From contig NZ_BQHR01000008.1 of assembly GCF_021601625.1 (NCBI RefSeq), positions 238,743 to 302,742 of the forward strand: 64,000 bases of DNA, given 5' to 3'. How positions within the stretch are numbered: the stretch's first letter is position 1; the number at the start of each line of letters is the position of its first letter. Positions 55,952 through 64,000 of the stretch are shown here, one piece after another. The DNA comes from Pseudomonas paraglycinae (lineage in GTDB: Bacteria > Pseudomonadota > Gammaproteobacteria > Pseudomonadales > Pseudomonadaceae). Below the pieces are notes generated by a model. It saw only the letters and a program-made list of their open reading frames with translations. It did not search any database and was not told where the DNA came from. Made by a program: the position numbers and the translations under genes.

Positions 55952-56091
55952 CTTACACCTTGCACCTTCTGCATCCTCTGCTTCTTCTACTCTTGCTTCT
56001 GCTTCTGCTTTGGCTTCCCACCACTCAACACAATGAGCGTTAGCTCGAGTACCGCTTTTGACGTGCCGGCCCCATCGGAAGGCTGAGTGGA

Positions 56092-56330
56092 GGGATTTAT
56101 CCGGGGGTGGGAGCGCAGCGACCGTGCGGCGCAGCCGCATGCATCGAGAGGAGGTGCAGCGAAGCAAACCGTAGGCGATGCCCCCGGATGAATCCCGGAA
56201 CGAAGGAACACCGAGCCAAAGCGAGGTGCCGAACGCAGGGGCCCAGCCTTTTGGTTCCTTTTTGGCGTTTGAAAAAGGGACTCGCCGTAAGGGCGAAACC
56301 GCCAGCCGGAGCACCCGTAGAAACGGATAT
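56092..56330. repeat. Structured repeat element, probably multicopy in Pseudomonas
   Basis: GGGATTTATCCGGGGG (56092-56107) pairs with CCCCCGGATGAATCCC (56181-56196) over 16 bp with one G-U pair. Farther on are CCTTTTT/AAAAAGG around GGCGTTTG and TCGCC-gtaa-GGGCGA. I recall near-identical sequence as a recurring intergenic element in fluorescens-group genomes, often mis-annotated as short proteins; copy number in this genome was not checked. Confidence 0.55.
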
Positions 56331-56375
56331 GAACGCAATAAAACGCGAACCTGGTCGGCCCAAAGGCCGCCAAGG

Positions 56376-58340
56376 TCAAAGCCGAAAGTGCCCCACCATC
56401 CCCCGCAACTCACTCCCCAACTGCGCCAGCTCAACACTCGAAGCCGCATTCCCGCGCATGGCAATCGAAGACTGATCCGCACTCGCCCGAATACTCGTCA
56501 CACTGCGATTGATCTCCTCGGCCACCGAACTCTGCTCCTCGGCCGCCGCCGCAATCTGCTGGTTCATCTGCTGAATCAACGAAACCGCCGCCGCAATACT
56601 CCCCAGTGCGCTTTCGGTCTGCAACGCATCACTCACCGCCAGCTTCACCAACTCGCCACTGCTCTGAATCTGCTGCACCGACGAATGCGCCGCCGAACGC
56701 AAGGCACTGACCAGCCGCTCGATCTCCTCGGTCGACTGCTGCGTGCGCCGGGCCAGCGCCCGCACCTCATCGGCGACCACCGCAAAGCCCCTGCCCTGCT
56801 CGCCCGCCCGCGCCGCTTCGATCGCGGCGTTGAGCGCCAGCAGATTGGTCTGCTCGGCAACACTCTTGATCACTTCCAGCACCGTGCCGATGTTCTGGAT
56901 TTCCGCGCTCAGACTTTCGATGCTCGAACTGGCCGAAGTCGCCGAGTCCGCCAGTTGCTCGATCCGCGCCATGCTCTGACGCACCACCTGCTGACCGCTT
57001 TCGACCTTGCCATCAGCGGTCTGCGCTGCGAGCGCCGCTTCTTCGGCGTTGCGCGCCACATCATGAACGGTGGCGGTCATCTGGTTCATCGCCGTCGCCA
57101 CCTGTTCGGTTTCCTCTTTCTGGCTGCTGACCTCAAGGTTGGTCTGCTCGGTCACCGCCGACAGCGATTGCGCTGAACTCGCCAACTGCTCGATCCCCGC
57201 CTGCAACCCGCTGACAATCGTGCTCAGGCCCGCACCCATCTGCTGCATGGCCAGCATCAGTTGGCCGATTTCGTCGCGACGGGAGACCTCGATCGTTGCG
57301 CTCAGATCACCGGCTGCAATTTGTTGCGCCACATGAATCACGCTGCGCAACGGTGCGACGATCAGCCGGGTAATCACCCACGCCGCAATCAGCCCCACCA
57401 GCAACGCCAGCGCCGATGATCCAATGATCAGCACCGAATTCTTTTTCAGTTCGCCCTGCATCGCGGCATCTTGCGCGACATAGGCCTGTTGGACCCGCGC
57501 CACGACTTCGTCGGCCCGTTGGTGCAGCTGTTGATAAACGGTCTTTTCCTGGGCCAGCAATCCGGTGTACTCGGCCAGCTTGTCGCTGAAACCGGCAATG
57601 TGTCCGGACACTTCATTGAGTACCGTCAGGTAACCCTCGTCCTTGACCGTGGACTTGAGCTGCTCAGCCTGCGCCTGGGCTTGCGCAGCCTGTTCGATAT
57701 TGCCTTGGCCGGCGCTGTCGTCACCCTTGCGGCTTTGATCCAGTCGCACCCGCGCTTCGCTCATCGCCTGCAACATCAAGCGCGAAACCTGGCTGACCTG
57801 ACCGGCCTGCTCGATGAATTGCGCGCCGTCCTTGCCCTCGCTGTCTTTCAGGGTGTACACGCCGTCGTCGGCCAGACCGGCCTGCAACACATCGAGATTG
57901 TTGGCGACGCTGGACACCGACCAACTGGCCATCTCCAGCGCCAGGTCCTTGGCCTGGGACAACGAGACGAATTCATCGAACGCCTTGCGGTAAGCGCTCA
58001 ATGACTGTTGGACGTCGTTCATGACCGACTCATTGCCCGGCGACAAAATCTTGAGCTGGTCGGCCATGGCGATCAGACCGTCGACACCCTCATGCAAGGC
58101 ATCGACGGTTTTCGGGTTGCCGTGCAAGGCGTAGTCCTGCTCCAGCAGCCGCACCTTGAGCAAGCCACTGTTGAGCGATGACATCTGCTTGAGGCCGTCG
58201 AAGCGCTGACTGATGGTTTGCAGGGACCAGACGCCAATGGCTGCCACCAGTGCAGTCAGCAGCAACACCAGCACAAACCCGATACCCAGTTTTTTTGCCA
58301 TACCGAGGTTGGCAAAACGTCCTTGCACGGCCGAAATCAT
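56376..58340 (-). CDS. Methyl-accepting chemotaxis protein with helical bimodular sensor
   Basis: A 654-residue chemoreceptor. It has a cytosolic start ([19 protein letters not shown]), a first membrane helix ([21 protein letters not shown]), a periplasmic all-helical domain of about 250 residues, a second helix ([23 protein letters not shown]), a HAMP domain, and a signalling domain with the hairpin tip [35 protein letters not shown]. The size and helical pattern of the sensor fit the HBM family, some of which (McpS) bind tricarboxylic acid cycle acids. I start at ATG 58340, with AGGGGA upstream. Ligand unknown. Confidence 0.92.
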   Translation of the reverse strand: MISAVQGRFANLGMAKKLGIGFVLVLLLTALVAAIGVWSLQTISQRFDGLKQMSSLNSGLLKVRLLEQDYALHGNPKTVDALHEGVDGLIAMADQLKILSPGNESVMNDVQQSLSAYRKAFDEFVSLSQAKDLALEMASWSVSSVANNLDVLQAGLADDGVYTLKDSEGKDGAQFIEQAGQVSQVSRLMLQAMSEARVRLDQSRKGDDSAGQGNIEQAAQAQAQAEQLKSTVKDEGYLTVLNEVSGHIAGFSDKLAEYTGLLAQEKTVYQQLHQRADEVVARVQQAYVAQDAAMQGELKKNSVLIIGSSALALLVGLIAAWVITRLIVAPLRSVIHVAQQIAAGDLSATIEVSRRDEIGQLMLAMQQMGAGLSTIVSGLQAGIEQLASSAQSLSAVTEQTNLEVSSQKEETEQVATAMNQMTATVHDVARNAEEAALAAQTADGKVESGQQVVRQSMARIEQLADSATSASSSIESLSAEIQNIGTVLEVIKSVAEQTNLLALNAAIEAARAGEQGRGFAVVADEVRALARRTQQSTEEIERLVSALRSAAHSSVQQIQSSGELVKLAVSDALQTESALGSIAAAVSLIQQMNQQIAAAAEEQSSVAEEINRSVTSIRASADQSSIAMRGNAASSVELAQLGSELRGMVGHFRL

Positions 58341-58448
58341 TGCGCGTAGTCCCCTGCCATAGTCTGTTGTCGAAGATTCGCAACGGCCTTGAACCAGCAC
58401 AAGTCTCTGGCGTCGGAATAATGGCAAAAAGCTACGCACGCGTCGTTT

Positions 58449-59849
58449 TCAGAACGCTTGAGGTCGATCCACGGTCGTGCTGCGAAAAAACTGTCGTGCT
58501 CGGGGATCACAGGCGTAAGCCACGTTGATGCGCTGCCAGTCGCAGGCTTCGCCACTGGGGCTGAACGAGGTTGCACAAGCCAGTTGCACCCCGCAGCGCG
58601 AGGCATGCCTGCGCAAATGCGCTTCATCCGCCAGCGGCGCGCGCGCCCAGATGAACAGGCCGCCCGTGGGCTTGCCGAATACTTCCCATTCGGCATCTTC
58701 CAGGGCCTGCAAAGCCGCCGCACGATCAGTATTGAGGCGCTGGCGCTGGCGCTGCACCAGTTTGCGATAGGCGCCACTGGCCAGCATCCCGGCCAGCACC
58801 GCCTCGCAGAACCTCGAGGTGCCCATGCAACTGATCGTCTTGATCCGCGCCATCCGCTCGATCAGCTCGCCATCGGCCAACACGAAACCCACTCGCAGCG
58901 AGCTGCTCAGGGTCTTGGAAAAGCTGCCGACGTAAATCACCCGTCCCTCGTCATCCAGCGCTGCCAGTCGAGTGCCGCTGCCATTGTGCAGGTCAGCGTA
59001 AACATCATCTTCGATCAGCCGCAGATCGTAGAGCCTGCTCAACTCCAGGATACGTCGGGCGACCGCCGGCAGCAGGCAACTGCCCGTGGGATTGTGATGG
59101 TGACTGTTGATGAACAACGCGGCGGGCCGAAACTGTTGCAGCAACGCCTCGAGCGCCTCGAGATCCGGCCCGCCCGGCGTGCGGCGAACCTCCAGCATGC
59201 GCACGCCGTGCAAGCGCAGGAGATCGAACAGCGGCGCATAACCGGGCGTCTCGACCACCACGCAATCACCGGCCTTGAACAGGGTACGCACGATCAGGTC
59301 CAGTCCGTGGCTGGCGCCGGCGGTGGTCATCACCTGTTCTGCCACGGCCCTGATACTCAGCAATCCCAGGCGCTTGATGATCTGTTCGCGTAACGCCGGC
59401 AGCCCCAGAGGCGTGCTGTAGTTGAACAGACTGGCCATGTCGGCGCGCGCCACTTCGCGGATCGCATAGGCGAGATCATCGGGCTCGCGCCAACTCTCCG
59501 GCAGGACGCCACTTCCCAGCGTCAAACCGCCGCGCCATCGGGCGGCTGGATCCCCCCCGCTGCGCTCTCCCTCACACCCGGTGCCATCGATCGCCTTGCA
59601 GCAATCGGGCAATGAAGACGCCACCATAAATCCCGAGCCCTGACGCGAGGCCAGAACCCCTTGCGCCACAAGGCGCTCGCAAGCTTCCATGACGCAGGAC
59701 TGGCTGAGCAGATTGCACCGTGCGATCTCTCGCACGGAGGGCAGACGCGTCGTCGGCGGCACTTGCCCCTGCATGATCCACTCGGTCAACCCGTCAACAA
59801 TCTGCTGTACGACCGGCACCATTGCCTGTCGGTCAATTCTCAATTCCAT
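58449..59849 (-). CDS. MocR-type GntR/aminotransferase regulator
   Basis: A regulator of about 466 residues fusing an N-terminal GntR winged helix (PPTTRLPSVREIARCNLLSQSCVMEACERLVAQGVL) to a fold-type I aminotransferase domain. The PLP lysine lies in YVGSFSKTLSSSLRVGFV, with the NSHHHNPTGSCL and DDVYADL motifs. I prefer ATG 59849 (MELRIDRQAMVPVVQQ); a start 27 codons earlier is also open. MocR proteins usually control a nearby gene, often for PLP, GABA or amino-acid metabolism, but the neighbours here (a chemoreceptor and an SDR) do not reveal the target. Confidence 0.88.
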   Translation of the reverse strand: MELRIDRQAMVPVVQQIVDGLTEWIMQGQVPPTTRLPSVREIARCNLLSQSCVMEACERLVAQGVLASRQGSGFMVASSLPDCCKAIDGTGCEGERSGGDPAARWRGGLTLGSGVLPESWREPDDLAYAIREVARADMASLFNYSTPLGLPALREQIIKRLGLLSIRAVAEQVMTTAGASHGLDLIVRTLFKAGDCVVVETPGYAPLFDLLRLHGVRMLEVRRTPGGPDLEALEALLQQFRPAALFINSHHHNPTGSCLLPAVARRILELSRLYDLRLIEDDVYADLHNGSGTRLAALDDEGRVIYVGSFSKTLSSSLRVGFVLADGELIERMARIKTISCMGTSRFCEAVLAGMLASGAYRKLVQRQRQRLNTDRAAALQALEDAEWEVFGKPTGGLFIWARAPLADEAHLRRHASRCGVQLACATSFSPSGEACDWQRINVAYACDPRARQFFRSTTVDRPQAF

Positions 59850-59994
59850 GAGCGCGCAAACTCCTGTCCGTTTTTGCTGGCGGCAGTAAATCACAGCCAC
59901 GTCCTTGAGACTGTGCGACAAAACCGCCAAAAACCTCCTTTCTCAATATTTGAAACACATTGTTTAGCGAATTCACGGAGCCGCCCCCGAGACG

Positions 59995-60020
59995 AAAAAA
60001 GCCCGCCGATGGGCGGGCTC
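59995..60020 (-). terminator. Terminator after the SDR gene
   Basis: On the minus strand GAGCCCGCCC-atc-GGCGGGC followed by six T; it ends the SDR transcript ahead of the MocR gene. Confidence 0.88.
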
Positions 60021-60044
60021 GTTCATGCATCAGCCAATGGCCTC

Positions 60045-60806
60045 TCAGAAGGCGGTCACGCCACCATCCACGGCCAGCGAATGGCCGGTGGTAAACGCTG
60101 CGCCATCACTGCACAGGTACAGCACGGCGCTGGCAATTTCCTCGACCTTGCCGATGCGCCCGACCGGGTGCATGGCGTTGGCGAATTCGCCTTTTTTCGG
60201 ATCCGCTTCGTAGGCGCGGCGGAACATGTCGGTGTCGATCACTGCCGGGCATACGGCGTTGACGCGGATTTTCTTCTTGGCGTATTCGATCGCAGCCGAT
60301 TTGGTCAGGCCGATCACCGCATGCTTGGAAGCCGCGTAGATGCTCATCTTCGGCGCAGCGCCCAATCCAGCCACCGACGCGGTATTGACGATCGCCCCGC
60401 CGCCCTGGGCCAGCAGCAACGGCAACTGGTACTTCATGCACAGCCAGACGCCTTTGACGTTGACACCCATGATCGCGTCGAACTCGTCCATCGAGCCTTC
60501 GGCCAGTTTGCCCTTCTCGATTTCGATCCCGGCATTGTTGAAGGCATAGTCGAGACGGCCGTAGGTATTGATTACCTCGTCCATCAGATTCTTCACTTCG
60601 CTTTCGACGGTCACGTTGCAGCGCACGAAGGTCGCTTCGCCACCGGCTGTACGAATCAGCGCCACAGTGCCCTCGCCCCCGGCCGCATCCAGATCGGCCA
60701 CCACCACTTTCAGACCTTCGGCGGCGAATGCCTGGGCCGTCGCGCGGCCGATGCCGTTGGCCGCGCCGGTGACGACGGCTACCTGACCGGAAAACGTCAT
60801 GCTCAT
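60045..60806 (-). CDS. SDR family oxidoreductase
   Basis: A 253-residue short-chain dehydrogenase. It has TGAANGIGRATA (about residues 14-25), an Asp in VVADLDAAG that suggests NAD preference, NNAG, the catalytic Ser in NTASVAGLGAAPKMSIY and YAASK. The C-terminus ends AVDGGVTAF. It is divergent from the MDR oxidoreductase gene, with 228 bp between them. Substrate unknown; FabG-like or glucose 1-dehydrogenase-like names would be over-precise. Confidence 0.9.
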   Translation of the reverse strand: MSMTFSGQVAVVTGAANGIGRATAQAFAAEGLKVVVADLDAAGGEGTVALIRTAGGEATFVRCNVTVESEVKNLMDEVINTYGRLDYAFNNAGIEIEKGKLAEGSMDEFDAIMGVNVKGVWLCMKYQLPLLLAQGGGAIVNTASVAGLGAAPKMSIYAASKHAVIGLTKSAAIEYAKKKIRVNAVCPAVIDTDMFRRAYEADPKKGEFANAMHPVGRIGKVEEIASAVLYLCSDGAAFTTGHSLAVDGGVTAF

Positions 60807-61034
60807 TGTTATGTCCTCGAATGCGGGGGGATTGATGAAGGCAGCATAGCCACAGGGGCCTGAGTGACGTCAGCACTATCAAAAGGCCGGTTAGGCTTGC
60901 ATGAATCGCAGTGATGAAACCCAGCTCGGGACTATCACCGAACTGGATCAACCTGCATTCGCCCCATGAGCCAACCTTGCGGCATCGCCCATGAAGGTCT
61001 ATCAACAAGGCTTCATTCAATTCGAGTGCCTGTC

Positions 61035-62039
61035 ATGACCAACCAGACCAATCGCCAGTTCCTGCTCGCCAAACGCCCGGTGGGCGCCGCCACCCGCGAG
61101 ACCTTCACCTATCAGGAAGTACCGGTCGGCGAGCCGGCGGCGGGGCAGATTCTGGTCAAGAACGAATACCTGTCCCTCGACCCGGCCATGCGCGGCTGGA
61201 TGAATGAAGGCAAATCCTACATTCCACCGGTAGGTCTGGGCGAAGTCATGCGCGCGCTGGGCGTAGGCAAAGTAGTCGCGTCGAACAATCCGGGGTTCGC
61301 CGTCGGCGACTACGTCAACGGTGCCATTGGCGTGCAGGATTATTTCCTTGGCGAGCCAAAAGGTTTCTACAAGGTCGATCCGAAACTGGCACCGCTGCCG
61401 GTTTATCTGTCCGCACTGGGCATGACCGGCATGACCGCCTACTTCGCCCTGCTCAATGTCGGCGCACCGAAGGCCGGCGACACCGTGGTGTTGTCCGGTG
61501 CAGCGGGCGCTGTCGGCAGCATCGCCGGGCAGATCGCCAAAATCAAAGGATGCCGGGTGGTCGGCATCGCCGGCGGCGCGGACAAGTGCAAATTCCTGAT
61601 CGATGAACTGGGCTTCGACGGCGCCATCGACTACAAAAGCGAAGACGTGCTCGCCGGCCTCAAGCGCGAATGCCCGAAAGGCGTGGACGTGTATTTCGAC
61701 AACGTCGGCGGCGACATCCTCGACGCGGTGCTGAGCCGTCTGAACTTCAAGGCGCGTGTGGTGATCTGCGGCGCGATCAGCCAGTACAACAACAAGGAAG
61801 CGGTCAAAGGCCCGGCCAACTACTTGTCGCTGCTGGTCAACCGCGCGCGGATGGAAGGCTTCGTGGTGATGGATTACGCCGCGCAGTACGCCACTGCCGC
61901 CCAGGAAATGGCCGGCTGGATGGCCAAGGGTCAGCTCAAGAGCAAGGAAGACATCGTCGAAGGCCTGGAAACCTTCCCGGAAACCCTGGGCAAACTGTTC
62001 AGCGGCGAGAACTTCGGCAAACTGGTGTTGAAGGTCTGA
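61035..62039 (+). CDS. NADP-dependent oxidoreductase (zinc-free MDR, curcumin/prostaglandin reductase-like)
   Basis: A 334-residue medium-chain reductase without the zinc ligands, like LTB4 12-hydroxydehydrogenase and E. coli CurA. It has SLDPAMRGWMNE, the YFALLNVGAPKAGDTVVLSGAAGAVGSIAGQIAK nucleotide fold and ICGAISQYN near the C-terminus. It likely reduces alpha,beta-unsaturated carbonyls with NADPH. I start at ATG 61035 (MTNQTNRQFLLAKRPVG), the family N-terminus; an upstream in-frame ATG at 60966 adds 23 unrelated residues. Confidence 0.9.
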   Translation: MTNQTNRQFLLAKRPVGAATRETFTYQEVPVGEPAAGQILVKNEYLSLDPAMRGWMNEGKSYIPPVGLGEVMRALGVGKVVASNNPGFAVGDYVNGAIGVQDYFLGEPKGFYKVDPKLAPLPVYLSALGMTGMTAYFALLNVGAPKAGDTVVLSGAAGAVGSIAGQIAKIKGCRVVGIAGGADKCKFLIDELGFDGAIDYKSEDVLAGLKRECPKGVDVYFDNVGGDILDAVLSRLNFKARVVICGAISQYNNKEAVKGPANYLSLLVNRARMEGFVVMDYAAQYATAAQEMAGWMAKGQLKSKEDIVEGLETFPETLGKLFSGENFGKLVLKV

Positions 62040-62042
62040 AAA

Positions 62043-62074
62043 CAAAGAAGGGAGCCATCGGGCTCCCTTCTTTG
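62043..62074. terminator. Bidirectional terminator between MDR and pyrF genes
   Basis: CAAAGAAGGGAGCC-atcg-GGCTCCCTTCTTTG; perfect hairpin shared by convergent genes. Confidence 0.92.
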
Positions 62075-62091
62075 ATGCTTCAGCTGTTCGC

Positions 62092-62790
62092 TCAGGCCAG
62101 TTCGGCAACCACCGAGGCCAGCGCCTTGGCCGGATCCGCCGCCTGGCTGATTGGACGGCCGATCACCAGATAGTCGGAACCGGCATCCAGCGCCTGACGC
62201 GGGGTCAGGATGCGACGCTGGTCGTCCTGGGCGCTGCCCGCCGGACGAATCCCCGGGGTCACCAGTTGCAGCGAAGGATGCGCGGTTTTCAGCGCAGTGG
62301 CTTCCAGCGCCGAGCACACCAGACCGTCCATCCCGGCCTTTTCGGCCAGCGCCGCCAGACGCAGCACCTGCTCCTGCGGCTCGATGTCCAGACCGATACC
62401 CGCCAGATCCTCGCGCTCCATGCTGGTCAGCACGGTCACGCCGATCAGCAACGGCTGCGGGCCGCTGCGCTTGTCCAGCTCTTCACGGCAGGCCGCCATC
62501 ATGCGCAGGCCGCCGGAGCAGTGAACGTTGACCATCCACACGCCCATCTCGGCAGCAGCCTTGACCGCCATCGCGGTGGTGTTGGGAATGTCGTGGAATT
62601 TCAGGTCGAGGAATACTTCAAAACCCTTGTCACGCAGGGTGCCGACGATTTCCGCGGCGCAACTGGTGAACAGTTCCTTGCCCACTTTGACCCGGCACAG
62701 TTTCGGGTCCAACTGGTCGGCCAGCTTCAGTGCGGCGTCACGGGTAGGGAAATCCAGGGCGACGATGATAGGAGTCTGGCAGGCGGACAT
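62092..62790 (-). CDS. pyrF: Orotidine 5'-phosphate decarboxylase
   Basis: Last step of UMP synthesis. The 232-residue barrel has [16 protein letters not shown], the catalytic [20 protein letters not shown] (Lys and two Asp), and VTPGIRPAG near the phosphate site. I start at ATG 62790 ([15 protein letters not shown]), the normal length for Pseudomonas; a longer in-frame start would overlap the divergent regulator's leader. Confidence 0.95.
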   Translation of the reverse strand: MSACQTPIIVALDFPTRDAALKLADQLDPKLCRVKVGKELFTSCAAEIVGTLRDKGFEVFLDLKFHDIPNTTAMAVKAAAEMGVWMVNVHCSGGLRMMAACREELDKRSGPQPLLIGVTVLTSMEREDLAGIGLDIEPQEQVLRLAALAEKAGMDGLVCSALEATALKTAHPSLQLVTPGIRPAGSAQDDQRRILTPRQALDAGSDYLVIGRPISQAADPAKALASVVAELA

Positions 62791-63018
62791 GGATGGGCTC
62801 TCAGGCAAGTCGAAATCGGCGCGCATTGTAGCGGAACCGGCGGCGGCGCGGCACCCGATGATCGGTAAATCGTCGCGCCAACCGTGATCAGCATAGCCTT
62901 GCAGGGTATTGTGTCGAACCCGATACACAACCGACACGCCGACAACATGCGCCCGCGCTAGCCTCGCCAGCCGCAACAAGTCCTTACAGCAGCCCTTCCC
63001 GCCTCACGGCCGGACGCC

Positions 63019-63835
63019 TATGCTGAAACCACAACCTCGCAGCCTATCTTTGTGGTTGGCGGCCTACTGGCAGATGAACAGCCTCATGCACAACTCCCAA
63101 GCCTCCGTGAACGACGAGCAGAAAGACGACAAGCGCTGGAGCATCCGTGCCCTGATCGTCGACGATGACGTGCCGATCCGCGAACTGATGATCGACTACT
63201 TGGCCCGCTTCAACATTCACGCCAGCGGCGTCACCGACGGTGCGGCCATGCGCCAGGCGATGCAGGCCGAGCATTTCGACGTGGTGGTGCTCGACCTTAT
63301 GCTGCCCGGCGAAGACGGTCTGTCGCTGTGCCGCTGGCTGCGCGCGGAGTCCGACATCCCGATCCTGATGCTCACCGCCCGCTGCGAACCCACCGACCGG
63401 ATCATCGGCCTGGAACTGGGCGCCGATGACTACATGGCCAAACCGTTCGAACCACGGGAACTGGTGGCGCGGATCCAGACGATTCTGCGTCGGGTGCGCG
63501 ACGACCGCACCGAACAGCGTGCGAACATTCGCTTCGATAACTGGCGCCTGAACAGCGTGCTGCGCCAGTTGATCGCCGACGACGGGCTGGTGGTGCCGCT
63601 GTCCAACGCCGAGTTCCGCCTGCTCTGGGTGTTCATCGAACGTCCGCGCCGGGTGCTCAGCCGCGAACAGTTGCTGGACGCTGCCCGTGGCCGCTCGATC
63701 GAAGCATTCGACCGCAGCATCGACCTGCTGGTCTCGCGTCTGCGGCAAAAACTCGGCGACGACCCGAAAGCCCCGCAACTGATCAAGACCGTACGGGGTG
63801 AAGGCTACCTGTTCGACGCCCGGGACATTGGCTGA
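63019..63835 (+). CDS. OmpR family response regulator
   Basis: Two-component regulator with an N-terminal receiver domain (ALIVDDDVPIRELMIDYL; phospho-Asp in VVVLDLMLPGEDG; Lys in GADDYMAKPFEPREL) and a C-terminal winged helix (LSNAEFRLLWVFIERPRRVLSREQLL...SIDLLVSRLRQKLGDDPKAPQLIKTVRGEGYLF). The start is uncertain: ATGs at 63019, 63074 and 63086 are all open and none has a strong ribosome site; the domain itself begins about 63145. Its stop overlaps the following kinase gene. Signal and targets unknown. Confidence 0.85.
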
Positions 63836-64000
63836 TGCGAGCGCGCTTCGACACGCTGTTCGGCCGCCTGTTTGGCATGCTGTTGGTGGCGATTGTCCTG
63901 GCGCACCTGCTGGCCTTCGCCTGGTTCCGCCTCTACGGCCCACCGCCCCCGCCACCGCCGCCGGAGTTCTCGCAAAACCTCGACGGTCAACAGCCGGCTC
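63835..64000 (+). CDS. Sensor histidine kinase, N-terminal fragment (cut by window edge)
   Basis: About 55 codons, translated from the sequence: MRARFDTLFGRLFGMLLVAI and on. There is one hydrophobic helix (LFGMLLVAIVLAHLLAFAWF), then a polyproline stretch (GPPPPPPPPEF) in what should be the periplasmic loop. The ATG overlaps the response-regulator stop (ATGA), so the pair is translationally coupled. Kinase domains lie outside the window; identity is inferred from position and membrane helix. Confidence 0.8.
   Translation, partial: MRARFDTLFGRLFGMLLVAIVLAHLLAFAWFRLYGPPPPPPPPEFSQNLDGQQPA

Larger units (their letters stand above)
55771..56375. other. Repeat-rich non-coding region before the chemoreceptor gene
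   Basis: About 600 bp without a believable gene. It holds a REP-like palindrome (55809-55829), a 9-bp tandem repeat (55916-55951) inside pyrimidine-rich DNA, and a strongly structured element (56092-56330). Open frames exist on both strands, but their products are low-complexity or lack any family resemblance, and the DNA has repeat character. Confidence 0.7.

Noticed and set aside
55805-56482. A 225-codon minus-strand open frame in the repeat region
   Set aside because: It crosses a REP-like palindrome, a 9-bp microsatellite (VQQ repeats in the product) and the structured repeat element, and then runs into the chemoreceptor's 3' end. No ribosome site or family resemblance.

Overview
This window looks like chromosomal DNA of a Pseudomonas of the fluorescens group. 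The evidence is GC-rich coding DNA, strong synteny with the conserved Pseudomonas block tatD-pilZ-holB-tmk-mltG-pabC-fabF-acpP-fabG-fabD-plsX-rpmF-yceD | maf | sppA-gph-rluC | rne | ... murB-ptp-kdsB-trm112-lpxK-exbD-exbB-comEC, an RgsA-type sRNA beside tatD, and fluorescens-type intergenic repeats. Species was not determined; no database was searched.

Layout. 1-6.4 kb: a minus-strand sugar module with a FadR-type GntR regulator, an SMP-30 lactonase, an SDR dehydrogenase and an AraFGH-like ABC transporter (araH runs off the left edge). It reads as uptake and oxidative, non-phosphorylating catabolism of L-arabinose or a related sugar. 6.4-10.7 kb: a lipase-like lipoprotein, DUF1285 and DUF4823 proteins, moaA and a TetR regulator. 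10.9-24.6 kb: RgsA sRNA, then DNA replication, cell-wall and fatty-acid genes, maf, sppA, a HAD phosphatase and rluC. 24.6-28.6 kb: rne with a leader of about 635 nt. 28.6-32.9 kb: a four-gene molybdenum-hydroxylase operon with overlapping ends. 33.2-40.0 kb: the murB-to-comEC envelope operon. 40.2-47.1 kb: a DUF2062 protein, an ABC-2 exporter, a GST, a transglutaminase-like protein, a FadE-type acyl-CoA dehydrogenase and a PA2817-family protein. 47.1-50.3 kb: a LysR regulator divergent from an AlaX / Fe(II)-2OG oxygenase / LysE-type exporter cluster. 50.6-53.8 kb: an M20 dipeptidase and a MATE pump. 53.9-54.6 kb: three tandem tRNA-Glu/tRNA-Gly pairs with a growth-rate-type promoter. 55.0-64 kb: an unknown membrane-anchored protein, a repeat-rich intergenic region, an HBM-type chemoreceptor, a MocR regulator, an SDR, an MDR oxidoreductase, pyrF and the start of a two-component system.

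Most notable non-coding signal: the SDR gene of the sugar module has its own promoter. Its leader (about 4645-4442) carries a perfect 12-bp long-range stem enclosing several hairpins, a 50-codon leader ORF whose Shine-Dalgarno lies at the edge of that stem, and an intrinsic terminator lying inside the same ORF. This is the architecture of an attenuator or riboswitch that I cannot match to a known class. The AlaX-oxygenase-LysE cluster is the best candidate for an undescribed protein system: making, exporting and protecting against a non-canonical amino acid.
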